DNA of 64,000 nt from Nannochloris sp. 'desiccata' (Eukaryota; Chlorophyta; Trebouxiophyceae; Chlorellales; Chlorellaceae). The number at the start of each line of letters is the position of its first letter. Position 1 is the stretch's first letter. The notes under the pieces are model-generated. The model saw only the letters and a list, made by a program, of their open reading frames with translations. It did no database searches and was not told the DNA's origin. The DNA lies in assembly GCA_019044685.2 (NCBI GenBank), contig JAGTXX020000007.1, forward strand, positions 682,001 through 746,000, in the 5' to 3' direction. Of this stretch, positions 45,553 to 57,353 are shown piece by piece. Made by a program: the position numbers and the translations under genes.

Positions 45553-47099
45553 ATGATCAAAGGGCAGCAGTCGTCAACACTTGGGCACTCTACGGCCTCT
45601 AGCCAAATAAAATCATCTTATGCAAAGCCCAACAAACAAGGCACGCCCCCATTTAGTACGCACATTGCTCTGTCGAATGCCACAAGACCTGTATACTGCA
45701 AGGTATCAAACAAGGGCACCGCTCTCACTTCTAAACTTGTTGCTAAAGCCTCCAAGACAGTAGACAGTTGGCTTTCGGAAGACCTTGATTTCAGCGATTT
45801 TTATAATCGAAACGTTGAAGGAAATAAGGATCGCTCGGTAAGTTCTTAATCATATCATAAGTTATTGCGCAGGCAGTCATGACGGCAATCTTTTCTTGAT
45901 CCTCTTGATCTTCATTATTCCCCTTAATTTGTCATACTTCTTACCGTAATCAACCTCTCTTTCCCCATATTTAGTCCAATGAAACCATGTTCAAACGCTG
46001 GAATTCACATCGCAGTAGTTCTAGATATGTTCGCCACATGCTCGGGATTTTTAAATCTCAAACAGTTAAAAGTTTGATGCATCCATTACTTTCTACAGCA
46101 GGAGTAGCCACTGTAGTCTGCTTTTACGAAGATTTATTAAGAGAAGGCGTCTTTCCTGATTACTTCTCTTCCTTTATGATGCCTACAGCTCCCTTTGATC
46201 TTACTTCATTTGCTTTGGCGTTGCTGCTCGTCTTCCGCACCAATACGAGTTATGATCGATGGCTTGAAGTGGGTATGGTCTGGTCTGGCCTTGCTAATCG
46301 TGCTAGAGATACCATGCGTCAAGTTGTTTCGCATTTATCAGATGCAAATGGTGCAATGAGTCCTCTTGCTGGTGCCATGTGCCGATGGGTGGTTGCCTAC
46401 TCACGCTCATTGAAAGCAGAGCTAGTAGAGGGCTGTAATCTTGAAGAAGAACTGTCTAAAATTCTCACTTCAGAAGAGTTAAAACAATTAATGGCTGCAC
46501 ATCATCGTCCTTCATTTGCTATTTCTGTATTGACAGAACTTGCAGCTACAGCTCCGTTGAGAGAATCTCACCGAATTCGAATGGACGAAAATTTTACTTA
46601 TTTCGAAGATGCGGTAGGGACGTGTGAAAGGATATTAAGAACACCAATTCCATTGTCATATACACGTCATACGTCTCGATTTATGGTTATTTGGTTATCT
46701 GCCCTGCCACTAGGTCTCTATGAGTCGTGTGGCTGGGCGACAATCCCCTTGGCTGTAGTTATTGGATTTTTATTACTAGGCATTGATTCTATCGGTGTGT
46801 TTATCGAAGAACCGTTTAGAATACTACCATTAAATGCCTATTGCGATGAAGTAGAAGACGATTTGTTTAGTATGCTGAAAGAAGCAGTCGTGACAAAAAA
46901 GACTGCCGCTGCTGCGGTGGCTGCTGCGTTTGGACAAATTAGTACTGATGGTGTGGTTGTTAGCAATAGTGGCGGTAATGGAAATTCGCCTAATTTAGAT
47001 TGGGGTGGTGAATGGGGTCCTGAAGGTCTTGGCGGTCCGACTAAAGTTAAATTAGAGCAAGCGTCAGCCTCTACCTCAATTGATACAGACTCTCTTTAG
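45553..47099 (+). CDS. Bestrophin-like anion channel, plastid type (copy 2)
   Basis: Two exons, 45553-45837 and 45975-47099 (donor GTAAGT, acceptor TTTAG, phase 0), 469 aa. Exon 1 encodes about 95 residues, Ser/Thr/Lys-rich at first (transit-peptide-like), ending in DFSDFYNRNVEGN. Exon 2 has the core: KRWNSHRSSSRYVRHMLGIF, LLLVFRTNTSYDRWLE, GLANRARDTMRQ, RWVVAYSRSLKAEL, CERILRTPIPLSYTRHTSRF, WLSALPLGLYESCGW and IGVFIEEPFRILPLNAYCD. It is clearly a paralogue of the minus-strand neighbour, with only moderate identity outside the motifs, so the duplication is old. The tail is Gly/Asn-rich, followed by Glu/Ala/Ser. Confidence 0.9.
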
Positions 47100-47608
47100 T
47101 TGAGTGACATCCATTATTCTTCCAATATAGTTCTTTTCTGCCCCCTCTTTTTCTTTGCTTTTCTCCCTAAATCAGCTGTTCTTTATTCCTTAACTTCTCT
47201 AATCAATTGGCCAATCAAACAGCGAAAATTTCTTCGTCTGTGGTGGTTTATCATTTTTGAAAAAATGTTTCTTTAGTTTTGTTCTGGGCGAACGAATATT
47301 AACTATACCACCCCTATTCCTTTGTACCCCTGTACTCCTAGCACGCTCTTTTTTCTTGCTGTATAGAATATATATCTTTTTCTTTGATTTGCAGACACTT
47401 TTTTCGTTCTTTTGCCACACCTCTTGAAAATCCGACACCCTTGATTCTTCTCTTTTCCACCCTCGTTTATTGCTTTTCACTTTTCATTACATAAAAACAA
47501 ATCAATGAATGAATAACAAAATAGAGCAATGTGCTACTAACTACTCCTACTGAATTGTGTAATTCTATCATTTCTTGTAAGATTTCCGTCGAGAAATAAT
47601 ACCTTTCT
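47100..47608. other. Convergent intergenic region
   Basis: 3' flanks of bestrophin copy 2 and HSP90. A 93-codon frame on the minus strand is Lys/Arg-rich, has no family likeness, and is not called. Confidence 0.5.
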
Positions 47609-50020
47609 TTAAACGACCTCTGCATCTACAGGAGTTGCACCCCCTCCCATCATTCCATAAATCCTACTAGCAAAGTCCTTTGGATTTTCCAGAGCAAACC
47701 CAGCAGTCATCGAAGCAGCATCATATAGCAACACGACTTGATCTTTAACTTCTCTACTTTCCAATGCCACTTTTTCAGCCATTGCACGAACAATAGGGTG
47801 ATCAGGATTAATTTCCATAATTCTACGTCCACGCATCATTTCTGCAGCACGGGCATCACCAAGAGCTTGCGATCTCATAATTTTCTCCATATTAGCAGAC
47901 CAACCAAACTTAGAAGCAACAACAACAGCTGGGGAATCAGTCAAACGAGCGCTGACAACAACTTTTTCAATTTTATCACCCAAAACTTTCTTCATATAAT
48001 CGGTCAACGGCTTCAATTCACTTGCCTTTGTTTCTAATTCCTTTTTATCTTCATCGGATTCACCCAAGGCCAAATCTTCACGAGAGACATCTGCCAACTG
48101 CATTTCCTCAAACTCACCCAAATTAGAAATGGCAACCTCATCGATAGGTTCAGTTAAATAAAGGACTTCGTAGCCCTTGCGAACGAGAGATTCAACATAG
48201 GGCGAAGATTCGCATGCAGAACGAGAATCAGCAGCAAGGTAATAAATTGCCTTTTGATCTTCCTTCTTGCGAGCGATATAATCTGCCAAGGAAGTCAAGC
48301 CAGTACTGGAGTTGGAAGAAGGGAAACGTAATAATTTCGCTAATATAGGTCTATTACCAGCATCTTCAATAACACCAAGCTTTAAATTGCGTCCAAAGGC
48401 TTCCCAAAAGGTAGTGTAATCATCAAGTTGTCCTTCTTTCTTTCCTTCACCGTCAGCAGAGCTCCTCTCCGCGATATCAGCAATCATATCCAAGGAACGT
48501 TTCACCAGTTGTCTACGAATAGCACGGACTACTCGAGACTCTTGTAAGATTTCTCTACTGACATTCAATGGTAAATCAGCTGAATCTACCACACCTTTGA
48601 TAAAACTCAAATACCGAGGCATGAGATCTTCATCAAATTCGTCACTAATGAAAACCCTTTTAACATATAAACGAATAGAACGAGAACGGGCCATTGCATT
48701 CTGGGCTTCGTCAAAGGGTGCCATACCAGGGACAAACAGCATAGACGCAAATTCAATTGTACCTTCAGCTTTGAAATGAGCAGTTGCTAAAGGATCAATA
48801 AATTCACGGAAACTTGCTTTAAAGAAACTTGCATATTCCTCTTTAGTGACTTCTTTAGGAGAACGAGTCCATAATGGTTTATTATCATTCTGTACAGCCC
48901 ATTCTTCCGCAGATTCCCATTCAGTCTTGTACACTTTCGTCACAGGATCAGCAGCTTCTTTGCCCTCTGCTTTGGCCAACGTGTCGGCGTCGTCTTGCGC
49001 CTTGGCAGTGGCCTCTTCATCGACAACTTGCTTTGGGGTTTGTTTAGTCGCCCATAATTTAATAGGGAATGAAATGAATTCAGAATATTGTTTAATCAGT
49101 GAAGACAGCTTGTTTTCATCAGCTAATTCAACCGCATCGTCTTTTAAATGCAAAGTCAAACGTGTGCCACGTGGCAAGTCTGCTGAAGAATCTTCACGGA
49201 GTTTATAAGAATGTGCTCCAGCGGTACTTTCCCAAGCCCATTGTTTATCATCAGCATTAGATTTAGTCTGTACAACCACACGGTCAGCTACCAGAAATGC
49301 CGAGTAAAAACCAACACCAAACTGACCAATTAAATTAGCATCAGCCTTGTCTTTTACTGCTTCCATAAACTTGGCAGTGCCAGAGCGAGCAATAGTACCC
49401 AAGCTAGAAAGTAATTCCTCTCTAGTCATACCCACACCAGTATCTTCAATAACAATAGTACGTGCTTCTTTATCAGCTTTAATTCTGATTTCTAAAGCAT
49501 CACCAGTAGAGTATTGAGACGCATCTTGTAATGCCATGTAACGTACCTTGTCCAGAGCATCAGAGGCGTTGGAGACCAGTTCACGAAGAAAGACTTCACG
49601 ATTGGAGTAGAGGCTGTTAACAATCATGTCCATAAGACGGTCAACTTCAGCTTGGTAGGTAAACGTTTCCTCAGCAGGAGGGGCAGCGGAGGCTGCAGCG
49701 GCAACAGCAGAGAGGTGCAGGGGGCGAGATTGAGAGATGGGGAAGCGGTGGTGATGAGGCTTGTTGAAAAGTGGGAGACTGGCAGGGCCAGCAGCGCGCA
49801 AGGTAGAGACGCACATGGATAGTTTAGATGCTGTGGCCACAGTGCCATTGCGAGCAGCCTGCAGAAAGCAGGGACAAATGATGTAAGATTATAGATTCCA
49901 TCTCGGTTCATTCAATAAAATTGCATATAATATGTAGCATTGCAATTGCTGCATTAATTCATATCTGCGATTGTTTACTGAGCAACTTACAGGTTGTAAA
50001 GGCATCGAAAGCTGGGCCAT
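47609..50020 (-). CDS. HSP90C: HSP90 chaperone, plastid type
   Basis: Two exons: 49991-50020 (ATG 50020; MAQLSMPLQP) and 47609-49858. The 132-nt intron has donor GTAAGT and acceptor CTGCAG, phase 0, giving 759 aa. The long exon alone begins at a GTG. The leader of about 65 residues is Ala/Ser/His/Arg-rich. The GHKL ATPase domain shows NREVFLRELVSNASDALDKV, IEDTGVGMTREEL and GQFGVGFYSAFLVAD. The middle domain has NDNKPLWTRSPKEV, RLYVKRVFISDEFDEDLMPR and PLNVSREILQESR with the catalytic-loop Arg. The C-terminal part has FGWSANMEKIMRSQALGD and MRGRRIMEINPDHPI. The spacing and ETFTYQAEVDRL match plant chloroplast HSP90 (HSP90C) better than mitochondrial TRAP1. No MEEVD or KDEL is present, and the end is DAEVV. 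It folds or imports plastid proteins. Confidence 0.93.
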
Positions 50021-50302
50021 CGTGCGAATTAAGGTTCGAGAAAGCAGATGTTGCATAAACAAAACCAAGATAAGCTATGAAAATGGTCGCCTTCAAGTCT
50101 GCTCGGTGACCAATTGCAAAGAGCCGTCAATTATTGTTACAGTTATAAAGGATGCATGGAAATTAGGTATAGTCAAAAAACTTATACAAAGTAGCATTGC
50201 TTGAAAAACTTCTGGAAGCGCAGCAGCTATTTTTGCCCAGCATGCAAAACCACCAATAGAGAACTGTTCTTCGAAGACTAGATACCATCAGCGACCACCA
50301 AG

Positions 50303-51186
50303 CTAACTTTGATTGTGGCTGGTCTGAGGCTGACCGCTAGGTGCCATCGATCCCAGAGCAGCAATTGCTGCCTCTGCCTGCGGCATCAGTGGCGCTGTTT
50401 GTTTAGCCGTCCTAAAAGCCAACCCAAGATTCGCCAGCTCCTGGGGCGTACAGGCAGCAGCCATACGTGGTAAGATCATCGACTCTTCTTCAGCCAAATG
50501 AGTCATGGTCTCAATTTCTAATTGTTTCACTCGAGTAATAAGAGGTTCTTTCTCAGCAGGTCTCCGCAAGCGGAGAATCTCTCCCAAACTTTTTTCCAAC
50601 ATGGCATGTTCTGCAAGAGCCCTTTGAGTCAATGCCATACCTTCTCCTCCAAGACGCTGAGCCAGGATAGGATACAACACCTGCATCTCTGCTTGACTGT
50701 GCAAGCGGAGATCAAGTACGATGGCGCCAGTAAGCAGTTCCATAATGTTCACTGCCCCTGCCTCGGCTGCTTGAAAAAAATGACTAAACAAAGTAAGAAC
50801 CTGAGCATGGTCTACCAGAATACAGTCTATTAAGTCTGGATTGCGAAGACCGCCTACCGACGGGGATGATGCATACCTGCAAAAGATGGGTTAGAAATAA
50901 TAATTAAATTGACAGTGAATGCCAAACAGCAAGGCCGCGGCAATTCAAAAGGAAGCTTCAAAACTCACGCAGACGCGGTACGTGCGAACGTGGCCGATGG
51001 AGTGCCTTCAAGCGTCGCTTGATACTGTGAAGGATCAAATGTCGGTGTTTGGGGCGAGATAGGACTTGCTTGGGAAGTTTGCTGCTCAGTAGAGGTGCTG
51101 GTTTTAACTTGTGGGGCAGAGGTGGCTTGGCGCTCCTCTTTACTATTTTGCTGTTCTTGCAGCTGCTGGATTCGACTCTCAGGCAT
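50303..51186 (-). CDS. Hemerythrin/HHE cation-binding domain protein
   Basis: Two exons, 50969-51186 and 50303-50876 (donor GTGAGT, acceptor TTGCAG, phase 2), 263 aa. Exon 1 encodes a Gln/Ser/Thr-rich, disordered leader of 72 residues. Exon 2 has the four-helix HHE domain with spaced iron ligands: DHAQVLTLFSHFF, LRLHSQAEMQVLYPIL (H-x-x-x-E), LAEHAMLEKSL (H-x-x-x-E) and HLAEEESMILPRM (H-x-x-x-E region). The domain normally binds a di-iron centre and senses oxygen, nitric oxide or iron, or repairs iron clusters. The leader does not look like a signal peptide, so a cytosolic or nuclear location is likely. The last 15 residues are polar. Confidence 0.85.
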
Positions 51187-51343
51187 TGCTATTGTATATC
51201 TGATAGTTTACAGGAATTGTATATTAATATATACATATGAAAATGCTATTAATTAAGATATTTAACCACCTTTATAGAACTTTGGACAGCATAGGTAGGT
51301 GTCCAGCTCTTGAGAAGCTGACGTGCTTTGAAGACAAATTAAT

Positions 51344-54300
51344 CTAAATTGCCATGTACATTGTCAGCGAATCTCTATCAAGGTCAATAACATCGCTTGT
51401 AGCAGCCATACCTCCTTTTCGACACACATCATACGAATCCATCAATTGAGTTAAAACTGCAGATATACGTTTGCTAAGTTCTTGCCGCTGCCGTTGCTCT
51501 TTATTTTCACCGCCAGCAAAACTATCAAGTAGAGCAGGACCAGTAGCTGGGCCGTGTCTCTCAAGCCATGTTAACACGGTATCAGCATCTACACGAAATG
51601 GAGGTGTGGTCTCGCCTTCTAAAGAAGGAGAAGAAGGTTTTATATTGATGGCATCCACTTCAATGTTGTAGTTCACTCGTTGCCGTTTGATTGTGGTTGG
51701 CAACTCTTCTTCTGCAAAAGCACCAACACAATCATCAGCATTTCCGTCGACATTTTCATGCTTTTCTTTCTTTACTAGTACCTTTTCTGTTTGTTCTACT
51801 TGACTACCATCACCTGCAACTTCTCCCCCCTCCATTTCATTTCTATTAAACCAATGTTCTTCTCTAAACATCATCGCTGCCACCACTTTTATGTGACCAT
51901 ATTCAGGTTTAAATGGTAGCGCATCACGGACAGCACGGAAACCATCAGCCCCGTGCGTCAACACAGCGTTACCAATTTGTTTTCCTAGATTTTCATGAAG
52001 AACGCACTCGGCTGTAAGTCGTTTCCAATCCATTGAAACTCCAGCTGCAGCAGCGTCGGCAAGATACCCCGCCACTGTCATCAGATTTATTGGTTTCTTT
52101 TCACGTCCAGCTGAAGCAAGATGACCCATTGTTTCACCCTGAGCAAATCTGCGATACGCTTCAGTTGCTGCAGTCTTTGCTTCATTCAGTAATTTTGATA
52201 AATGAGCTGGTAAAGCAGAACCAGGAGCAAGACGAGCACTGCCAACAGGACGGGCAGCTTTCCAGCCAGAGTTGGCATGTAAATTAATAGAATGACCACA
52301 GAATTCGACTACTACAGCTATAAATGCAGCTCCGAATTTCTGATTAAAGACATTGCCACATCCTTCACATGCTGCTAGTAAAGTAAGATCACTCGGCCGT
52401 TTCCTAGCTACTTCCCACAGAGCACTATCTGAAATTACCATAGTAGGAGCGATATCAGAGGTAGCAGCAAATAATTGACGTAATTCTGAGAGTTTATGTA
52501 ACAATTTCTGAACCTCATCCTCAGCTGTACCTTGTTGTGCAGTGGCAGCAGCTGCCGCCACCGCTTCTCCTCGCAGGGCTTCATATTGCTGTTCCTCAAG
52601 CATAGCACGTGTCGGAGCAGCCATAAAATTTTCTGAATTGGGTAAATTAAGGAACTGGATACCTCTATGAGTAGGTATAACCACAGAATAGCTTCTTCCA
52701 CTTGATCCTGTTCCCGCCCTTGTTTCAGACGAGACAAGATCATAGGTATGCAAAATGTGAACTAAACCAGACCACCAAGCTTCACTTCTACTGGATCCAG
52801 CGCCATATACACGTGAACTTCCACCAGATAATTTCCAATGCTTCCAGTGTTCTTTAACCTCCTTCGAGTTTGAACCTCTTAGAATAAGCAAGGCCTTTTT
52901 CAAGCCAAAAAAGCCATCGAGGTACTTGAGCGTAGCAAGCATTAAACGAGCTTCCTTTGTTAGATCAATTAGCAAATCATCAGAATCATCAAGTTTACTA
53001 CAGTTATCACAGCCTCCAGTGCACCTTCCAGTCGCCGGATTGACCTGAAACGAGTCAGGCTCAAAATGATTTACCATCTGGCGGTGCCGACACTCTCTAG
53101 TATAGCAATACTGTCTCATAGACTCTAACCCAGCTAAAAAAGTAGGGTTTTCAACTTCATCTTGATTTCGGATTGAGCAATGCGATGTACTATCAGAGTG
53201 TCCAAAGAGTAACAAACATTTTGCATATAATCCGTCCCTACCAGCTCGACCTGCATGCTGGTAGTACGCTTCAAGAGAGCTGGGCATCCCATAGTGAACA
53301 ACTCGACGCACATTACTCTTATCTACACCCATACCAAATGCAATAGTACAGCATACAACAGAAATCGTATCTCTCAAAAAGCCAGCATGGGTAGCTTGCC
53401 GCTCACTGGCAGGTCTCTCTGCATGATAGATTCCAATTTTACCAGCATCAATGCCACGCTGGTATTGTAGATGGTGGGCAATCTCTTCAGATTCTTTCCT
53501 ACTTATAGTATAGATAATAGTAGGATCTATTTTGCCACCAGGACGAGCTGCTTCCGCTACCATTTCCTCAACCAAAGATCGAAAAGAGAAAGCATACGTT
53601 GGACCTTTTGGTGCCACTTCGAACATTAAATTAGGGCGCTCGAAACTCTCCAACCACCTATCTAACTTATTTCTATCCAACCTCAGGTTTGTTACTATGT
53701 CGTCGCGTACACGAGGTGTGGCGGTGGCAGTTAGGGCGATGAAAGGGACATCTGTCAAATGATCTCTTAACTCTCCGAGTTGGCGGTATTCGCGCCTAAA
53801 GAATACACCCCATTCACTCACACAATGTGCTTCATCTATAGCTACCAAAGAAAGCCCACGCACAGCTTGAAGTTTTGAAAGACTAGCTAAACGATGCATC
53901 GCCAGCTCAGGTGTGATATATATAAATTTGTACTTGCCAGCCCACGCGTCTTCCGTGATTCGCTGATCAGTTTGGGCAGTACCTAAGAAACAAGCTTTGA
54001 TACCACGGGCATTCAAAGCCATGACCTGGTCTTGCATAAGAGAAATGAGCGGGGAAATAACAATTGCAGGTTTGTTCAAAACCAGCGGGGGGATCTGAAA
54101 GCAAAGCGACTTCCCTCCGCCGGTGGCCATAACTACGCACTGATCCCTGCCTTGAAGAATACCGTTGATTGCAGCCTGCGGGTGAGAAAAGCGTAAAGTT
54201 GAAAATAGCGATCGAGATCGTTTTGGAAACAGCTGGCTGACAATACCAGAAAATGCCGCTCTTGGCGAACCATGGTATTATGTATTACACATTGGCTTCT

Positions 54301-54433
54301 GTGACTTTTCAACAGCCAGCGCTTGGCGTCTTACCTCTTGGCAGCCTCTCCAAAAGCTAAAGCCAAATACATCTTTCAGTAACTCGGTTGGGGAAGCAAT
54401 CGTCCCTGCGCCCCTCTCAACGAAGTCGTCCAT
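51344..54433 (-). CDS. RecQ-family DNA helicase
   Basis: Two exons: 54335-54433 (ATG 54433) and 51344-54175. The 159-nt intron has donor GTAAGA and acceptor CCCGCAG, phase 0, giving 976 aa. Exon 1 carries ELLKDVFGFSFWRGCQE (motif 0, with the Q that contacts adenine). Exon 2 has Walker A ATGGGKSLCFQIP, IDEAHCVSEWG, FIALTATATP, ERPASERQATHAGF, TIAFGMGVDKSNVRRVVHYG and YQHAGRAGRDG. The zinc-binding RQC part follows (TRECRHRQMVNHFE, TGRCTGGCDNCSKL). An HRDC-like helical domain is at ALWEVARKRPSDLTLLAACEG. The aromatic-rich loop reads SEWGVFFRREY where the family has S-x-WGHDFR, so the conserved His and Asp are missing. A disordered acidic region precedes a short C-terminal winged-helix-like end. 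Role: DNA repair and replication-fork maintenance. Confidence 0.93.
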
Positions 54434-55473
54434 TTTCAAAATAATAGAAAGGAGCTTAGACTAGAACATACTTCAGAATACTGCAAAAATCCAAAAAGTC
54501 TGAAGTGCCCAAAAACGGAAGGATCATCCGACGGATTTATTTCTGGCAAAAGTTTTTCGCTCACCGTTCATTAGAAATTCAAGTATGCATTTTAGTCTGT
54601 ATTAGCTATACGGCATTAACACGCAGAGGACCGAAACTCTTGACAAAGCAACTTGGTAGAATTTAAAATTTGAATCAAATAGCTAATGGCCGACTGTCGA
54701 AATATTTTATTTAGTCCCATGCGCGACGTGTTATGACGACAGTAATGGACGAAATTTGGCAAACCCTTGAAGGCTCAAAGTGAGGAAAGAGTGGGATTGG
54801 GCCTCCCCAGAGTTTATTTCGGAATTTCCCGAAATTCGGGTCGGCCATGCATTTGCCAGAGAGCCTCAAGGAGACTATCAAGGGGCGATGCTGCAAATAA
54901 AACACAAACCCAGACGTAGCTAAGGCTTTAATATCAGCAATGGAAACAGCTTAAGGGTCAGAGACCTCGAGAGGTCTCTGGCAGAGAGCAAGGGCGGTGG
55001 CGGTGTGGAGGAGATGATGATTAGCAAGGCGACTACCAGAACTGCAACTAAACCTTAATATATGTAATAAAAATATAGAAAATAGTTGCCAGTAACTCCA
55101 TAAGGGAGCAACTCAACATTCGGTCTTACGTTTAAAAAATTATAGTAGAGTTACACTGGTGCTTTACCCGAGAAGGCGGTGGAGATGGATAATTCAGACA
55201 GGAAGAATAATCTAATCTTCAGGGCATTAGTTGGGTTTTGATAAAGAATAAAAATATATAGAAATAAAACCCTTATAATTAATAATATTAGGTACCTTTC
55301 GCAATATTAATCAACGCATCTTAAGGGCAAAATGCCCTACAAACTGCTCACAAAAGAAAAGACCGTCGGTCCAGCGATTAAGGGGAAATTAACACAAAAA
55401 GATATTAAGACGAGCTTCATTCGATCGTTGCAAAACTGGGTCCCATTTACTTGGTATGTAGATTAAAACACAA
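54434..55473. other. Gene-free region of 1 kb upstream of RecQ
   Basis: No protein gene is supportable. A 9-bp hairpin (CAGAGACCT / AGGTCTCTG, 4-nt loop) lies at 54959-54980. The rest is AT-rich 3' flank of the YHYH gene and the RecQ promoter. Confidence 0.55.
54959..54980. repeat. Short perfect inverted repeat (hairpin)
   Basis: Arms of 9 bp (CAGAGACCT and AGGTCTCTG) around the loop CGAG. Function unknown. Confidence 0.6.
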
Positions 55474-56722
55474 TTAAACGAAAAGAGCAGCCAGAGGAGC
55501 AAGGAGAGAGATGGCGCTGAGAACGGCGGCCTTGGCATCGCTGGTTGAGGGTGCAGGGGAAGTTGAGGTCTCAGCATCGAACTTGACGACAGACACCTGC
55601 TTGTCCTCGCCTGGCTCCATTTCAACAGGGGTTCCACGGAAGCAACCGATGGTATAAGGATACTCTGAATTCACGTGATAGTGGTACATTTCAACTGTCT
55701 CACCTTCCCACTCAATTTCATGGGTGTGGCCGTGACATTCATCGAGTTGGTCGTTAGTGACCAGCACACCTCCTTCGCTGCGAGGACCATAGACACCAAA
55801 GCCATCTAAAGCATAGCCAAACAGTGGAGAGTGCTCGTTCTCTTTGCCTTGATCAGGGAAACATTTCCAAGAATAGCCATGATAGTGGTACTGGGTTGCA
55901 TAGGGGTGGCCCCAACACGCATCCGTGGGGAGAGCGGCATTAGGATCAACAGCCTGGTATAAGTTATCGACGGCATAGTCAATGTGCCAAGCTGCACCGG
56001 TCTGCGTTGCAACTGCACTCATAAGGCTGGTGTGGCAGGTCGGCTTATCAGCGATTTTGGGATAGCGAGGCAAAGTCACGTCCATTTCGTACTCCTTCAC
56101 AGGAATCTCAGCGGCATTAGGGTAGCCCTCAGCGGGGAGGGACCCATAATAATCGTAAGCGATTGACCCTTTTGGGATGGGGAAGGTACCCATGGGGTGA
56201 TTGGGAATTCCGTTACCCTTGAGGTTGCGCTGGGTATCGGAGACGGCCATTTCGAACACGGAATCCCTGATTACTGAACCATTCACAGCGGGAATTTTGG
56301 GGATAATAATGTCGCCACCCTCAACCCAGGAGGAATTTGGTTTGATCAGGATTGTAGGGAACTCCATGCTCATGCCTGACTCAGTCACTCCCGTCCTGCA
56401 CGCAAAGTAAGGATGAAATCATGTTGGTGGAATTTAAGACATAATAGGTGAGTGAAGATGATAAAGATATAGAACGGCATTAAAAAGCCAATAATTTTTA
56501 TCCGGAAGAGCTTGCGAAAGAGACTAGCAAGTCAAGTACTTACCTGGGGCAGAGCCACAAAGTGTTCTTACCAGGTCCGCTCACGCTGGTCCCATTAATA
56601 GCAGTGACGAGTGTGGCAGTACCATCGCCTGCAATCGAGGCAGGCGATACTGCATTAGCGGAAGTGAGCGCGGCGGCACACAAAGTGGCCACCAGGAGGA
56701 TTGACTGGTGCTTGCTCAGCAT
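55474..56722 (-). CDS. Secreted YHYH-domain protein, probably GPI-anchored
   Basis: Two exons, 56544-56722 and 55474-56395 (donor GTAAGT, acceptor GTGCAG, phase 2), 366 aa. The frame continues upstream to a TTG at 56806, but the first ATG is 56722 and gives a signal peptide (SILLVATLCAAALTSANA). Residues 60-340 contain the YHYH region: CWGHPYATQYHYHGYSWKCF, PLFGYALDGFGVYGP, DECHGHTHEIEWEG, MYHYHVNSEYPYTIGCFRGTP. The many His and paired Cys suggest a disulfide-bonded, metal-binding extracellular domain. A Ser/Thr/Pro linker and a hydrophobic end (AVLSAISLLAPLAALFV) form a GPI-attachment signal. The biochemical role of this family is not established. Confidence 0.85.
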
Positions 56723-57353
56723 GATGCTTGTTTCGCAATTAATTTCTTGCAAGTTCAATTGACTTTGCGCCTGGGTGGCTATTGGATAGATATAGAAGTG
56801 TAACAAAGGTTACAAATATAATAACATTAACGCCGTGGAGTTTAACCGATATATGGAGTGGCAAGAGCACTGTAGGCAGGTTAGGGTGCGGTTAGAGAGG
56901 ATTATGAGAGGTCTAAGCCTGGTCTTCACCGCCGGTGAGGTACGGTACCTCAATTTCAAATGAGTAGGCATGCTCGAAAATGAATTTTCTTAAGCTTTCA
57001 AATTTTCTACGGTGTAAAACATAAATTTCCTTTTTGCTCACTTACTTGTATGGTAGTAAAGTTTGGTAGAAATTACTGAACAGGCAAAGAAACGTTCTCA
57101 CTGAAACAAACAGAGGAATCGATCATTTAAAAGCAGCGAGAAATATACCCAGTTCGTCTAGTTTGTTACTTTGAGCTGCCGCATTCTGTAAAAGACAACA
57201 TATTAATGCTTATGAAGCATCCTTCTGTCCGTCTTGGAACAAGTAATTGCCGCGGAAGCTTAAGCAATCGAGGATGAAGAGATCACCCCAATTAAAGTTG
57301 AACGACCTTCTCGGGCCACGGATACATCGTCGCACAAGTATTTTATTCTCAAG
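56723..57353. other. Divergent intergenic region between YHYH and bZIP genes
   Basis: 631 bases without a supportable gene. Promoters of both neighbours are expected here. Confidence 0.5.

Noticed and set aside
47199..47480. Lys/Arg-rich minus-strand frame of 93 codons
   Set aside because: AT-rich 3' flank sequence read as a basic peptide. No supporting motif.
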